This document shows, one piece after another, positions 52,972-61,318 of a stretch of 64,000 nt of DNA. Where the stretch lies: NCBI RefSeq assembly GCF_002913045.1, contig NZ_PPAF01000038.1, positions 124,001 through 188,000 of the forward strand, given 5' to 3'. Both the position numbers and the translations under genes were made by a program. This DNA is from Campylobacter concisus (GTDB lineage Bacteria; Campylobacterota; Campylobacteria; Campylobacterales; Campylobacteraceae). Within the stretch, counting starts at the first letter, position 1, and each line of letters starts with the position of its first letter. A model generated the notes under the pieces. The model searched no databases. It was not told the origin of the DNA and worked only from the letters and a program-made list of their open reading frames with translations.

Positions 52972-53736
52972 ATGGCAAACAAACTAACTAACCTAAGTAT
53001 CACGCACATATCTCTTGTAAAAGCTGGTGCAAACAAAAAGAGCATCATTTATAAAAGTGACGCGAGCGAGCCAAGCTTTGAAAAGGATGTGAGTATCGCC
53101 AAATTTGACGAAGAAAAAGGCGTTGTATATGGGATTGTGTATTCACCAGACGAAGTAGATACTCAGGGAGATTTTACGGACGCGGCCGAGATTGAAAAGG
53201 CTGCCTATGCTTTTATGAAGGATCTTAAAGGTCAAAACATAGACAAGGAGCATGACTTTAAGCCAGACGGCAAAGCATACGTGGCTGAGAGCTGGATAGT
53301 AAGAGAAAACGATGCTCTCTTTAAGAGCGAGAAGGTGGGAAGCTGGGCAGTTGGCATCAAGATAGAAAGCGACGAGCTAAAAGAACTTATAAAAAGTGGC
53401 GAGATCGCAGGACTTTCAATGGCAGGATTTGCGAAGCGTGAAGAGGTACAAAAAAACGATACTTCAATAGCTGCTGCCATAGCAAATGGTTTTAACGAGC
53501 TACTAAAGAAATTTGAAAAAACTAAAAAAGGAGAGGACAAAGTGGAAAAAGAAACAAAAGAAATTTCACAAGCAGAAGAGATAAAAAAGACGCTTGTTGA
53601 AGGTATGGATGAGCTTAACAAGAAGCTCCTTGGCTTTGAGAAGCGTATAAGCGAGCTTGAGGATGTCGCAAAAAATAGCAAGCAAAGCAAAAATATAGAG
53701 AAAACAGATGACAAAATAGTAGGAGGAATACTTTAA
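52972..53736 (+). CDS. XkdF-like prohead protease/scaffold protein
   Basis: A 254-residue protein. The N-terminal 155 residues match the XkdF-type serine protease layout: THISLVKAGANKKSI, VYGIVYSPDEVDTQGDFTDA, IDKEHDFKPDGKAYVAESW, and SGEIAGLSMAGFAKREEV with the serine in the GLSMAG turn. The last 100 residues are a coiled coil rich in lysine and glutamate, which would serve as scaffold, as gpO of P2 combines both roles. It abuts the capsid gene with a one-base overlap. The gap 52780-52971 holds divergent promoters, with TATAAAAT near 52916 for this gene. Confidence 0.82.
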   Translation: MANKLTNLSITHISLVKAGANKKSIIYKSDASEPSFEKDVSIAKFDEEKGVVYGIVYSPDEVDTQGDFTDAAEIEKAAYAFMKDLKGQNIDKEHDFKPDGKAYVAESWIVRENDALFKSEKVGSWAVGIKIESDELKELIKSGEIAGLSMAGFAKREEVQKNDTSIAAAIANGFNELLKKFEKTKKGEDKVEKETKEISQAEEIKKTLVEGMDELNKKLLGFEKRISELEDVAKNSKQSKNIEKTDDKIVGGIL

Positions 53737-54635
53737 TGTTAGAGGGACTTGGTTTAAAAGATATTGCAAAAGGCAGCATAAATGCTACTAATGCGACATT
53801 AAGTGGCAGCTTAACCCCAGAGCAAGCAAGCGGCCTTATAAAAATAATTAAAGACAATAGTGCATTTTTGCAAAAAATTCATGTTGAAAAGATGAGCCGC
53901 TTAACTAAAGAGCTTGATGGCTGGGATGCTATGAGGGGTGTTTTGGTACGTGTAGCAAGTGGTGAAAAACCAAGCGATACACAAAGAACGCAGCTTAAAA
54001 AGGCAGGTGTAAAGCTAGAAGCAAAAAGTGTGCAGCTTTTTTCAAGGATACTTCAAGATACACTAGCAGACAACCAAAATAATCCAAATTTTGAGAGTGA
54101 AACACTCAACTCTTTTGGAACAATTTTTGGTAATGATCTTACACTACTTGGCTTTAATGGCACAAGTGATACTTATGCGAATAGCTTTGAGACACTACAT
54201 AAAGGCTGGATCCAAACAGCAAAAGATAGTAATGACGTCACAAAAGTTACTTATGTCGCAAATGATAGTGTAAGCAAACGCTTAACGGCACTTGCCCAAT
54301 CAATTAATCCAGATGCTTTGGCTGATAGTGTGATCTTAATAAGCACAGCTGATATGCAGGAGTACAACAAAGAAATTTCAGCATTAAATGCACCAAACTA
54401 CCTAATAAACGGCAATGCTGATCGTGTGCTTGGTGTAAAGCTTGAAGTAACACCATTGATGCCAAAGGGTGTTTATATGGCTACTCCACTTGAAAATTTA
54501 GTTCTTGGCGTATGCCTTGATATAAATCGTAACCGCTGGTATGACCCGGAAGAGAGAGCATTAAAATACATCCTTGATGCAAGTGTGGACTATGAGATCA
54601 TAATCAAAAAATGGGTCAGCATAGCAACTCTTTAA
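53736..54635 (+). CDS. Major capsid protein, P2 gpN-like
   Basis: A 299-residue HK97-fold capsid protein. QASGLIKIIKDNSAFLQKIH and the later LTPEQ region, NFESETLNSFGTIFGNDLTL, LLGFNGTSDTY and FETLHKGWIQTAKD follow the P2 gpN family. NRNRWYDPEERALKYILDAS and VDYEIIIKKW close the protein. It follows the protease/scaffold gene directly, as expected for P2-type head operons. Confidence 0.88.
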   Translation: MLEGLGLKDIAKGSINATNATLSGSLTPEQASGLIKIIKDNSAFLQKIHVEKMSRLTKELDGWDAMRGVLVRVASGEKPSDTQRTQLKKAGVKLEAKSVQLFSRILQDTLADNQNNPNFESETLNSFGTIFGNDLTLLGFNGTSDTYANSFETLHKGWIQTAKDSNDVTKVTYVANDSVSKRLTALAQSINPDALADSVILISTADMQEYNKEISALNAPNYLINGNADRVLGVKLEVTPLMPKGVYMATPLENLVLGVCLDINRNRWYDPEERALKYILDASVDYEIIIKKWVSIATL

Positions 54636-54646
54636 AAGGAGAATTA

Positions 54647-55006
54647 ATGGAATTTATAGTTTTAAAAGATAGTGCGATAGATGGCAGCTTTGTAAGGACT
54701 GGCGAGGTCGTAACTTTAGAGCAAGAAAAAGCAGAGGCTTATGAAAAAGCTCTAATGATAGAGCCACTAAATAAACCTGAGCCATCTGCAGAACCTGAGC
54801 TATCGTCTACGAAGTCAGACACATCTTTAGTACAGGATCCAACTGATGGAGATGGTCTCAAAGATGAGCTTGGTTCATCTGCGGAACCTGAGCTATCGTC
54901 TACAAAGTCAGACACGTCTTTAGTACAGGATCCAACTGATGGAGATGGTCTCAAAGATGAGCTTGGTTCATCTACAAAGTCAGACAAGAAAAACAAGCAG
55001 AAATGA
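54647..55006 (+). CDS. Small structural protein with duplicated acidic segment
   Basis: A 119-residue protein from ATG 54647 (AAAAGGAG upstream; the earlier in-frame start at 54611 lies inside the capsid gene). The first 45 residues (MEFIVLKDSAIDGSFVRTGE) look like a small beta-rich head or DUF7210-type domain. The rest is a disordered tail with a 31-residue unit repeated twice (SAEPELSSTKSDTSLVQDPT... ending LKDELGS) and the start of a third. It lies between capsid and head-completion genes. Confidence 0.7.
   Translation: MEFIVLKDSAIDGSFVRTGEVVTLEQEKAEAYEKALMIEPLNKPEPSAEPELSSTKSDTSLVQDPTDGDGLKDELGSSAEPELSSTKSDTSLVQDPTDGDGLKDELGSSTKSDKKNKQK
54785..54970 (+). repeat. 93-bp tandem repeat, two copies
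   Basis: Units at 54785-54877 and 54878-54970 differ at only three positions (all third codon positions), and a short part of a third unit follows. The unit length is a multiple of three, so the reading frame is kept. Confidence 0.93.
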
Positions 55007-55311
55007 TAGCGCAAGCTGAATTTAAAGAGGCTTTTTCAAAAAGAGCTAAATCAGTACTTTTTAACCCAGAAGAGATCACAGATGAGGCTCTTGATGTGGC
55101 TACTCATGAAACCTACGAAGAGTGTAATGGACGAGTAGTAAAAAGCTGGGCAATGATGGACTTTGCTCTCATCCGCTTAAAACTATATCTAAAAATCGCT
55201 CTAAGCGAAGAGGATAGTTTGCTTTTGAGTAAAGCTATAAGCGAGATAAAAGCAAGCCCACTTGAAAGCAAGCCAACATTTAACAGTTTCATTAGGCTGG
55301 AGTGCGTATGA
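55003..55311 (+). CDS. Head completion protein (P2 gpL-like position)
   Basis: A 102-residue protein with helices: FKEAFSKRAKSVLFNPEEIT and the long MDFALIRLKLYLKIALSEED stretch. It has the size and helical content of head-tail connectors and lies directly after capsid genes, overlapping both neighbours by a few bases. The family is not certain. Confidence 0.6.
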   Translation: MIAQAEFKEAFSKRAKSVLFNPEEITDEALDVATHETYEECNGRVVKSWAMMDFALIRLKLYLKIALSEEDSLLLSKAISEIKASPLESKPTFNSFIRLECV

Positions 55312-55670
55312 ATGATCTAGTCCAAATTTACAAGTCTTTAAAACAGATAGCACCTGAAGCTATTTGCATATCAAAAGCAAGCCCTCAGGGCGGAGTTTAT
55401 CTGCTTTTTGACGGCATAAAAAGTGTGGCTTGGAAAAAGGATCGTGCGAGTTTTAGGATCATTTTTGCATCGCATTCGCTAGTTGATGATAATTTTAGCG
55501 CTCTATCTAGGCTTGATGAGCTAAGGCAAAGATTTATCGCAAAGTCTGCGATCTTTGGTGAAGATGCCATAAGTGAGATGAAATTTGATGGCTTTGAAGA
55601 TAGCCTTTTTAAGTATAGCTTTGTAGTAGAAGTTGATATATACAGGGATGAGGAGAACGAAGATTTATGA
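55308..55670 (+). CDS. Head-tail connector/tail completion protein
   Basis: About 120 residues beginning MNDLVQIYKSLKQIAPEAIC, with the mixed strand-helix pattern of tail-terminator (gpU or Mu gp37-like) proteins: VYLLFDGIKSVAWKKDRASF, then FKYSFVVEVDIYRDEENED. Start at ATG 55308 overlaps the previous stop; GTG at 55302 is an alternative. Assigned by position and size only. Confidence 0.5.
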   Translation: MNDLVQIYKSLKQIAPEAICISKASPQGGVYLLFDGIKSVAWKKDRASFRIIFASHSLVDDNFSALSRLDELRQRFIAKSAIFGEDAISEMKFDGFEDSLFKYSFVVEVDIYRDEENEDL

Positions 55671-56104
55671 GCTTAAAAGAAAACATAAAAGAGAACGAAG
55701 GCTTTAAAAGCTACATATATCAGGATACTCGTGGGTATCCTACTGTCGGATATGGCTTTGAGGTTTCATCTCTTAGTAAAGACGAACTATTTTTAAATGG
55801 TGGCAAGGTTGAGCCTATGAGTAAAGCGGTAGCAGATCAGATTTTAGAGATGAAGCTTATTAAGCTCATACCTAGCGTTTGTGAAGCTTTTCCTTGGCTG
55901 GAAGATAAGCCAAAAAATGTCCAAGACGTGGTAATAGAGATGTGTTATCAAATGGGAGTGCCAAAAGTTAAAAAATTTGTTACCACTCTTAATTTTATAA
56001 AGTCTGGCGAATATGAGGCAGCCTATAAGAATGGACTAGATAGCCTTTGGGCAAAACAAACGCCGAACCGGGCAAAGAAGGTGCTAAGTGGGTTACTTGC
56101 TTAA
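55667..56104 (+). CDS. Phage lysozyme (endolysin), GH24
   Basis: A 145-residue T4-type lysozyme that breaks the glycan strands of peptidoglycan. IKENEGFKSYIYQDTRGYPT and VGYG contain the catalytic triad E (ENEG), D (QDTRG) and T (PTVGYG) with the usual spacing. VVIEMCYQMGVPKVKKF and the final DSLWAKQTPNRAKKVLSGL are standard. There is no signal peptide, so it needs a holin. It begins four bases before the previous stop and opens the lysis cassette. Confidence 0.9.
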   Translation: MSLKENIKENEGFKSYIYQDTRGYPTVGYGFEVSSLSKDELFLNGGKVEPMSKAVADQILEMKLIKLIPSVCEAFPWLEDKPKNVQDVVIEMCYQMGVPKVKKFVTTLNFIKSGEYEAAYKNGLDSLWAKQTPNRAKKVLSGLLA

Positions 56105-56432
56105 TACCAAAATTTGCATCATTTTTGGTGCCGTTTTTTTGCTATGTATTGGTAGTTTGGCGCTAAAAATACATTTTTTAAATGCAAGCATCGATAAAAA
56201 GAACCTTGAGATAAAAAGCATTGCTCTTGATCTTAACACGTCAAAGCAAAATTTAAAGGCAGCAAATAGCGTCATTGAAAGTCAAAATGAAGCTATTTTA
56301 AAGATGAGCGTAAAGGTAGAGAAAAAGCCTATCAAAGAGGTTAAGAGAGTAGAGAAAATTTACTTAAAAGACGAAAGTTGTGAGGCCAAGCTAAAGGCTT
56401 ACCAAGAGTTATTTTTTGAGGGCGAGAGATGA
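56088..56432 (+). CDS. Rz-like inner membrane spanin
   Basis: A 114-residue protein with one N-terminal membrane helix (IIFGAVFLLCIGSLALKI) and a long periplasmic coiled coil (DKKNLEIKSIALDLNTSKQN, VIESQNEAILKMSVKVEKK), the plan of i-spanins. It starts GTG inside the lysozyme gene. The lipoprotein gene behind it is the o-spanin partner. Confidence 0.75.
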   Translation: MGYLLNTKICIIFGAVFLLCIGSLALKIHFLNASIDKKNLEIKSIALDLNTSKQNLKAANSVIESQNEAILKMSVKVEKKPIKEVKRVEKIYLKDESCEAKLKAYQELFFEGER

Positions 56433-56662
56433 AAATGATGCAATTAGGCTTATTGCCATTAGGTGTGCTTCTTTGTGGCTGTGCTTTTAAAGAGCCAACC
56501 ATCATCTACAAAGAAAAACTAACACCAGTGCGCTGCAACGCCGTAATGCCAGATAAGCCAAACAATGATGGTAGCTTTGAAGCACACAAGGCAAAGATGA
56601 TTTATTTTTTAAAGTGCGAGGATCTATTAAAACAATGCATAGGGATAGCGGATGGAAAATAG
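56429..56662 (+). CDS. Rz1-like outer membrane spanin lipoprotein
   Basis: A 77-residue lipoprotein: signal MMQLGLLPLGVLLCGC with lipobox LCGC, followed by a short mature part with three further cysteines (VRCNAV, LKCEDLLKQC). It begins in the stop of the Rz-like gene. O-spanins of this class join the i-spanin to fuse the membranes. Confidence 0.72.
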   Translation: MKMMQLGLLPLGVLLCGCAFKEPTIIYKEKLTPVRCNAVMPDKPNNDGSFEAHKAKMIYFLKCEDLLKQCIGIADGK

Positions 56663-57035
56663 CGGCTTAAATTTTAGTGACGAGATAAGAGAGACAGCTG
56701 GATTAATAAATTTAGCTGGATCATGGGGGTTAAATGAATTTATTGTCTTTATGGCGATTTTTGGCTTTATCGGTTTTGTGGTGATCTTTTGGCTACTTAG
56801 CAGATATACGAGCAAAAACACTGATTTGATGATCGATGTGGTCAATAAAAATAGTGAAGCGATAAATAAACAAAGCAGCGCCACTGAAAAGCTAAGCGAT
56901 ATTTTGGCAGCAAATTTTGCCATAAATAAAGAGAAGCTCAATGAAATACATGATGATGTAAGAGAGATCAAGCATAGCGTAAAGTACACAAGAACGCCAA
57001 GAAATAAAAAATTTAGCGAGCATATAAATGGTTGA
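56652..57035 (+). CDS. Single-span membrane protein, holin-like
   Basis: A 127-residue protein with one hydrophobic segment (LNEFIVFMAIFGFIGFVVIF) and a following amphipathic coiled coil (DLMIDVVNKNSEAINKQSSA, then INKEKLNEIHDDVREIKHSV). This plan of a membrane helix and a coiled coil ending D-V-x-x-I-K resembles BhlA/UviB-type holins. In the lysis cassette it is the best candidate for the holin. It overlaps gpV by eight bases. Confidence 0.6.
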   Translation: MENSGLNFSDEIRETAGLINLAGSWGLNEFIVFMAIFGFIGFVVIFWLLSRYTSKNTDLMIDVVNKNSEAINKQSSATEKLSDILAANFAINKEKLNEIHDDVREIKHSVKYTRTPRNKKFSEHING

Positions 57036-57639
57036 AGTTGGAATTATAAGTGAAGTAAGAGATGACCGTGCAAAAGTTGCCATTGGTTCGATGGTAACTG
57101 ATTTTTTGCCGGTATTTCAAGCACATGCCAACTCTTATGCAGTGAGCTTTTCACCAATACGTGTAGGAGAGCAAGTGCTAGTGCTACCTGTGCATGATGA
57201 GTTAAACTCAGGTGTGGTTCTTCGTGGGCTTTATCAAAGTTCTCACAAGGCAGACGCTACTGATAAAAAGGTGCATGTAAGTTTTGAAGATGGCATAAAG
57301 ATGAGCTATGACAGCTCTAGCTCTTGTCTTGAAATTTCATCTCCAAAGCTTATAAACATAACTTGCGATAACGCAAATGTAAAGGCTAAAAATGTGATGG
57401 TAGAAGCTAGCGATACCACTATAAAAAGCGGGGATATCAAGCTACTTGGCAACACGCTCATTGAAGGAGCTATAAATACAGCAGGAAGTGGTGGTGGTAG
57501 TGGTAGCTTTGAGATAAACGGAGATGTAAGGATCACTGGCTCAATCACAGCAGGTGGTAACGCAAGCTTTGGTGGTAGCGTACGTGATGGACGTGGCAAC
57601 CTAAGCGATCATACAAATAACGGACTTGCGAGGGATTAG
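57028..57639 (+). CDS. Baseplate spike protein gpV
   Basis: A 203-residue tail spike with an N-terminal OB-fold (VGIISEVRDDRAKVAIGSMV, FSPIRVGEQVLVLPV), then a beta-helix built of repeated short strands (SFEINGDVRITGSITAGGNA), and a tip GRGNLSDHTNNGLARD. It pierces the outer membrane. The tip has only one histidine, not the H-x-H metal site of P2 gpV. It is followed at once by gpW. Confidence 0.85.
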   Translation: MVEVGIISEVRDDRAKVAIGSMVTDFLPVFQAHANSYAVSFSPIRVGEQVLVLPVHDELNSGVVLRGLYQSSHKADATDKKVHVSFEDGIKMSYDSSSSCLEISSPKLINITCDNANVKAKNVMVEASDTTIKSGDIKLLGNTLIEGAINTAGSGGGSGSFEINGDVRITGSITAGGNASFGGSVRDGRGNLSDHTNNGLARD

Positions 57640-57926
57640 TGATGAAATATCTAATTGATATAGAAAACTCTATCAAAGACATACTCCTAACTCCGCTTGG
57701 CTCTCGTGTGATGCTGCCTGAGTATGGCAGCAGAATTTATGAGCTAATAGATCGCAAGGTAGATGATGAATTTCGTGCTGATCTGGCGTGCTTTGTGATA
57801 GAGGCGGTTGAGAAGTGGGAAAAGAGAGTAAAGATCGATGAAGTTCGTCTTATAGGTTTAAAAGAACATAAGCTTAGCTTTAAAGTAGTGCTTATGAGTG
57901 GTAATGAGATAGAGGTAAGAGCATGA
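57639..57926 (+). CDS. Baseplate wedge protein gpW (gp25-like)
   Basis: A 95-residue gp25/lysozyme-like baseplate protein: ILLTPLGSRVMLPEYGSRIY is the typical T-x-x-G-x-R-x-x-x-P-x-Y-G segment, with EVRLIGLKEHKLSFKVVLMS at the end. GTG at 57639 overlaps the gpV stop; ATG at 57642 is equally possible. Confidence 0.9.
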   Translation: MMKYLIDIENSIKDILLTPLGSRVMLPEYGSRIYELIDRKVDDEFRADLACFVIEAVEKWEKRVKIDEVRLIGLKEHKLSFKVVLMSGNEIEVRA

Positions 57927-59005
57927 ATTTAAAACAACTTCCATATCCAAACGTTATTGAGGTGCTTAAATATGATGAAATTTTAAATAATGTTAAAAAC
58001 ATTTTTAAAGAGCATTTAACTGATGATGAAATTTCACTACTTGAAAGTGACAATTATTCGGCACTTCTTGAAACGCTAGCTTATAGAGAACTGCTCTTGC
58101 GAGCCAGGATAAATGATAGCGTTAAGGCTATGTTGCTGCCATTTTCTACTGGAAACGACCTTGATAACATAGTAGCGATTTATGGCATAGAGAGGTTAAA
58201 AGGAGAGAGGCCAACGGCGCAGTGTGAGTTTAGTCTTTCAATGCCAAGAAGCAGCGATACATATTTGCCAAAAGGGCTAATTTTACGCAGCGAAAATGGT
58301 GAAATAGCTAGCTTAAAAAGTGAAGTTGTAATAAGAGCAAATGAGCTAAAAGCTGTTGGAGTGATCATCTTGGATGAGTTTACAAAAACCAGCAAAGCAA
58401 AGTGCGAATATGTCCAAACACCGCTTCCTTTCGTATTAAAAGCAAAACAGCTAAGTGAGTTTGAAGGCGGAGCCGAGCGTGAAAGCGATGATAGGCTAAG
58501 AGAGCGTGCAGTTTTAAGCCTAGAGCGTTTCTCAACTGCAGGCAGTGCTAAAGCATATACTTATCAAACACTTAGCGCAAATGCAAAGGTACTGGAGTGC
58601 AGTGTGCTAAATGGCGGTGCAGGTGTAGTTCAAATTTATCTAAAAACTACCGACATGAGCGAAGAGACACGCAAAGATGTGGAGAGCTTTTTAAGTGCCG
58701 AAAAGGTGCGTCCGCTAACTGATAATCTAAGCGTGTTAAATGCTACAAAGATAGATGTAAAGGTAGTAGCTACCCTTGAGCTAACAGATATGCTCTTTCA
58801 AGATGAAATTGCTAAGAATATATCAGCTCTGCCAACTAGCCTTAGCCTTGGAGAGGATCTAAATTTAAGCTACATCTATAAAAATCTACATCAAAACGGC
58901 GTTTATAGAGTAAGTCTTAGAGAACCGCTTAATGATAAAAAGATAAGCGTAAAAGAATTTGTAAATTTAAGCTATGAGATAAGCTACAAAAAGGCTGAGT
59001 TATGA
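57923..59005 (+). CDS. Baseplate protein gpJ
   Basis: A 360-residue gpJ/gp47-like baseplate protein. LETLAYRELLLRARINDSVK, LPFSTGNDLDNIVAIYGIER and the long core with AEREDSDDRLRERAVLSLER-like segment (GGAERESDDRLRERAV) and TAGSAKAYTYQTLSANAKV match the family. Overlaps W and I by four bases each. Confidence 0.92.
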   Translation: MNLKQLPYPNVIEVLKYDEILNNVKNIFKEHLTDDEISLLESDNYSALLETLAYRELLLRARINDSVKAMLLPFSTGNDLDNIVAIYGIERLKGERPTAQCEFSLSMPRSSDTYLPKGLILRSENGEIASLKSEVVIRANELKAVGVIILDEFTKTSKAKCEYVQTPLPFVLKAKQLSEFEGGAERESDDRLRERAVLSLERFSTAGSAKAYTYQTLSANAKVLECSVLNGGAGVVQIYLKTTDMSEETRKDVESFLSAEKVRPLTDNLSVLNATKIDVKVVATLELTDMLFQDEIAKNISALPTSLSLGEDLNLSYIYKNLHQNGVYRVSLREPLNDKKISVKEFVNLSYEISYKKAEL

Positions 59006-59622
59006 GCTTGCTGCCTAACCACAAAAGCAAATTTGATAAGAAATTTGACTTACTTTTTGGTGTAAGGTTTGAGGATTTAGACATTGGCGTCATAAATACT
59101 CTTGCAAGCAAAGCTCCAAAAAATTTACTGCCAGTACTTGCAACTAGCTTTGATGTAGATATTGATGGACTAAACGAGAATGAAGCCAGAGAGCTCATAA
59201 AAAATGCTTTTGAAATTCACTTTTACTCAGGCACTTTTTATAGCCTAAATAAAGCATTAAGCGCACTTTATGCATATGCCAAGGTTAAAGAGTGGTTTGA
59301 TTATGCAGGACTACCTTATCACTTTAAACTAGAGCTTGATGCAAGTAAAAATGGAGTAAGCCCACAGACGCTAAAGAGATCTGATGAGATCATAAATACC
59401 TACAAAAACGTGCGTAGCGTATATGATGGAGCAAGCATAAAAGCGACTGCTAGCATAAATTTAAAAGCCTACTCTTACACATTTAGCGGTGAGAACATAA
59501 GTGTAGATCCTTACGTAGTATCAAATATAAGCCAAAGAGCAAACTTTAAAGTAGGAGCTACTACGCAGATAAACGAGATCATAAGCATACCAATCGATGC
59601 AATAAGAGTTTTAACAAGATAA
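59002..59622 (+). CDS. Tail protein I (gpI)
   Basis: A 206-residue baseplate protein of the gpI family, seen in the NTLASKAPKNLLPVLATSFD, LNENEARELIKNAFEIHFYS and GTFYSLNKALSALYAYAKVK segments and the W-F/D-Y-A-G-x-P-Y motif EWFDYAGLPYHFKLEL. It overlaps gpJ by four bases and lies before the tail fibre. Confidence 0.88.
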   Translation: MSLLPNHKSKFDKKFDLLFGVRFEDLDIGVINTLASKAPKNLLPVLATSFDVDIDGLNENEARELIKNAFEIHFYSGTFYSLNKALSALYAYAKVKEWFDYAGLPYHFKLELDASKNGVSPQTLKRSDEIINTYKNVRSVYDGASIKATASINLKAYSYTFSGENISVDPYVVSNISQRANFKVGATTQINEIISIPIDAIRVLTR

Positions 59623-59633
59623 AGGACAGATAA

Positions 59634-60581
59634 ATGAAGCAATACACACTTTTAACAGCAAACGGCATAAATAAGCTACTAAAAACCGCTAGCGATGGAT
59701 CAAAGATAGCTCTAAAAGAGATCGTAGCGAGTGATTACGAAGGAGAGCTAAGCGAGCAGACCACATCAATACCAAATGAGAAATATAGGGGTGCTATAAA
59801 CGCCATAACGATAGACGAAAACGATAACAACATCCTTGACGTCGATGCCATAATACCGCCTGAAGTTGGCGGATTTTATATAAAAACGGCTGGCATCTAC
59901 TGTGATGATGGCTCACTCTTTGCAGTGGCGAGGCTGGCAGATACTTACAAGCCACTTTTAAATGAGGGGTCAAGCAAAGACATCACATTGAATTTTAAAC
60001 TTCAAATCGCAAACGCGAGCGAAAGCGTCATTTTAAAGGTTGATAACAATATAGTGCTAGCAACTAGAAAATGGTGCGAAAAGATGTTTCTTAAGATAAA
60101 AGACAAAATCGACGCATACACCAAGCAAGAAAGTGACGATAAATTTGTGGCAAAAACCGACAAAGCCACCGAAACAAAGGCAGGCATAACAAAGCTAAAA
60201 AACTCTATAACTACATCACAAGAAGATGTAGCTGTTACAGAGAAGGCTGTAACAGATTTTGTAGTCGCTAGTCAAAACGGTTTAGGTGTAGGTCAGACTT
60301 GGCAAGACGTTAAAAACAATAGAAAGCTTGACATAAATTATACAAACGACACAGCTAAACCAATATTCATAGTAGTAGGAAGAAGAGGAGATGGAAGCCC
60401 ATACCCACTGAAGGTCTTTGTTTCTGGAGTATTAGTATATGAAGGACGGACTAACCACAATGCTATTGGTGTAAATAAAGTAGCATCGGTTATAGTCCCA
60501 GCAGGAGCAACATATAAGGTTGAAATGAGTGGAATAGATTCGCAAACAGACGAACAGTTTCAGTGGGTAGAACTACGATAA
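59634..60581 (+). CDS. Tail fibre protein (gpH-like)
   Basis: A 315-residue tail-collar fibre. The N-terminal 160 residues are the DUF3751 tail-collar domain (MKQYTLLTANGINKLLKTAS, IIPPEVGGFYIKTAGIYCDD). Then a helix-linker with repeated K/T, the TKAGITKLKNSITTSQEDVA motif, and a C-terminal receptor-binding domain with GLGVGQTWQDVKNNRKLDIN, common to many fibre tips. It is short, so much of the shaft is absent. It decides host range. Confidence 0.85.
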   Translation: MKQYTLLTANGINKLLKTASDGSKIALKEIVASDYEGELSEQTTSIPNEKYRGAINAITIDENDNNILDVDAIIPPEVGGFYIKTAGIYCDDGSLFAVARLADTYKPLLNEGSSKDITLNFKLQIANASESVILKVDNNIVLATRKWCEKMFLKIKDKIDAYTKQESDDKFVAKTDKATETKAGITKLKNSITTSQEDVAVTEKAVTDFVVASQNGLGVGQTWQDVKNNRKLDINYTNDTAKPIFIVVGRRGDGSPYPLKVFVSGVLVYEGRTNHNAIGVNKVASVIVPAGATYKVEMSGIDSQTDEQFQWVELR

Positions 60582-60591
60582 GGAGTAAAAA

Positions 60592-60891
60592 ATGAAGTAT
60601 TACAAAAATAAAAATAATGAAATTTACGCATACGAAGATGACGTAAGCGAAGAACTACTAAATCAAAGGATAAAAGAGTTAGGGCTAACGCCAATAAGTG
60701 ATGATGAGGCAAAAAAGCTTTTAGAGCCAAAGGTAGATGAAAAAGCTAAGGCTTTAGCACAGCTTGAAGCGGATATAAAAGAATGCGAGGATGATATAAA
60801 ACATGCTCTTATTATTGGCAACAGTGCAGTACTTGAAACACTGAGAGCAGAGTATAAAGAGTTAATTACTCAAAGAGAGGAATTAAAATGA
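60592..60891 (+). CDS. Tail fibre assembly-like protein
   Basis: A 99-residue protein starting MKYYKNKNNEIYAYEDDVSE, followed by a coiled-coil C-terminus (LAQLEADIKECEDDIKHALI). The position after the fibre gene and the opening with K-x-x-x-G/N-E-I-Y-A-Y match fibre assembly proteins. It overlaps the next gene by four bases. Confidence 0.6.
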   Translation: MKYYKNKNNEIYAYEDDVSEELLNQRIKELGLTPISDDEAKKLLEPKVDEKAKALAQLEADIKECEDDIKHALIIGNSAVLETLRAEYKELITQREELK

Positions 60892-61154
60892 GCTATTTCT
60901 TAATCTGCGTTTTATCGCTAATCTTGGGCGTGCTACTTTGCCCTATCATGATCTTTTTGCGTGCTAGAAAATGTGAGGGCTGGGACAGCTCAAATATGAC
61001 AAACATTTTAAGAGTGTTTAGTCATTTGGCGACACACCCTGATGACTTTAGCAGGTTTCAGTACGAAGATGGCAAGAAGCCGTTTTGGTACTTAGACAAA
61101 GACGAATTCACAGATGTGGTTCAAACTAGACCAACACAAAAGGATAAAAAATGA
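60888..61154 (+). CDS. Small membrane protein
   Basis: An 88-residue protein with one N-terminal membrane helix (YFLICVLSLILGVLLCPIMIF) and a soluble tail containing WDSSNMTNILRVFSHLATHP. Not recognised. It overlaps both neighbours by four bases, part of the tail operon. Confidence 0.55.
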   Translation: MSYFLICVLSLILGVLLCPIMIFLRARKCEGWDSSNMTNILRVFSHLATHPDDFSRFQYEDGKKPFWYLDKDEFTDVVQTRPTQKDKK

Positions 61155-61318
61155 GAATAAGAATAAAAAGGTGCAAAATTTGCGCATCAAAGATTGATAA
61201 GGACGGCAACTGCACTTGGAGCGAGTGTCCTAAGTGCCCAGAATACAAACAGAGCGAAACAAAAGAGAATGAGAAGCCAAGTAAGAAGTCAAAAAAGGAA
61301 AATGATGCTAAAGAGTAA
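61151..61318 (+). CDS. 55-residue four-cysteine protein
   Basis: Short gene with MRIRIKRCKICASKIDKDGN followed by CTWSECPKCPEY, that is CxxC, C, CxxC spacing of a zinc finger, and a lysine-rich tail. In Mu, Com is a small zinc-ribbon protein that controls mom translation; similarity in plan only. It overlaps its neighbours by four bases and 14 bases. Confidence 0.5.
   Translation: MRIRIKRCKICASKIDKDGNCTWSECPKCPEYKQSETKENEKPSKKSKKENDAKE

Noticed and set aside
53232-53714. Minus-strand ORF of 160 codons inside the XkdF-like gene
   Set aside because: Shadow frame, serine- and phenylalanine-rich as expected opposite lysine- and glutamate-rich coiled coil.
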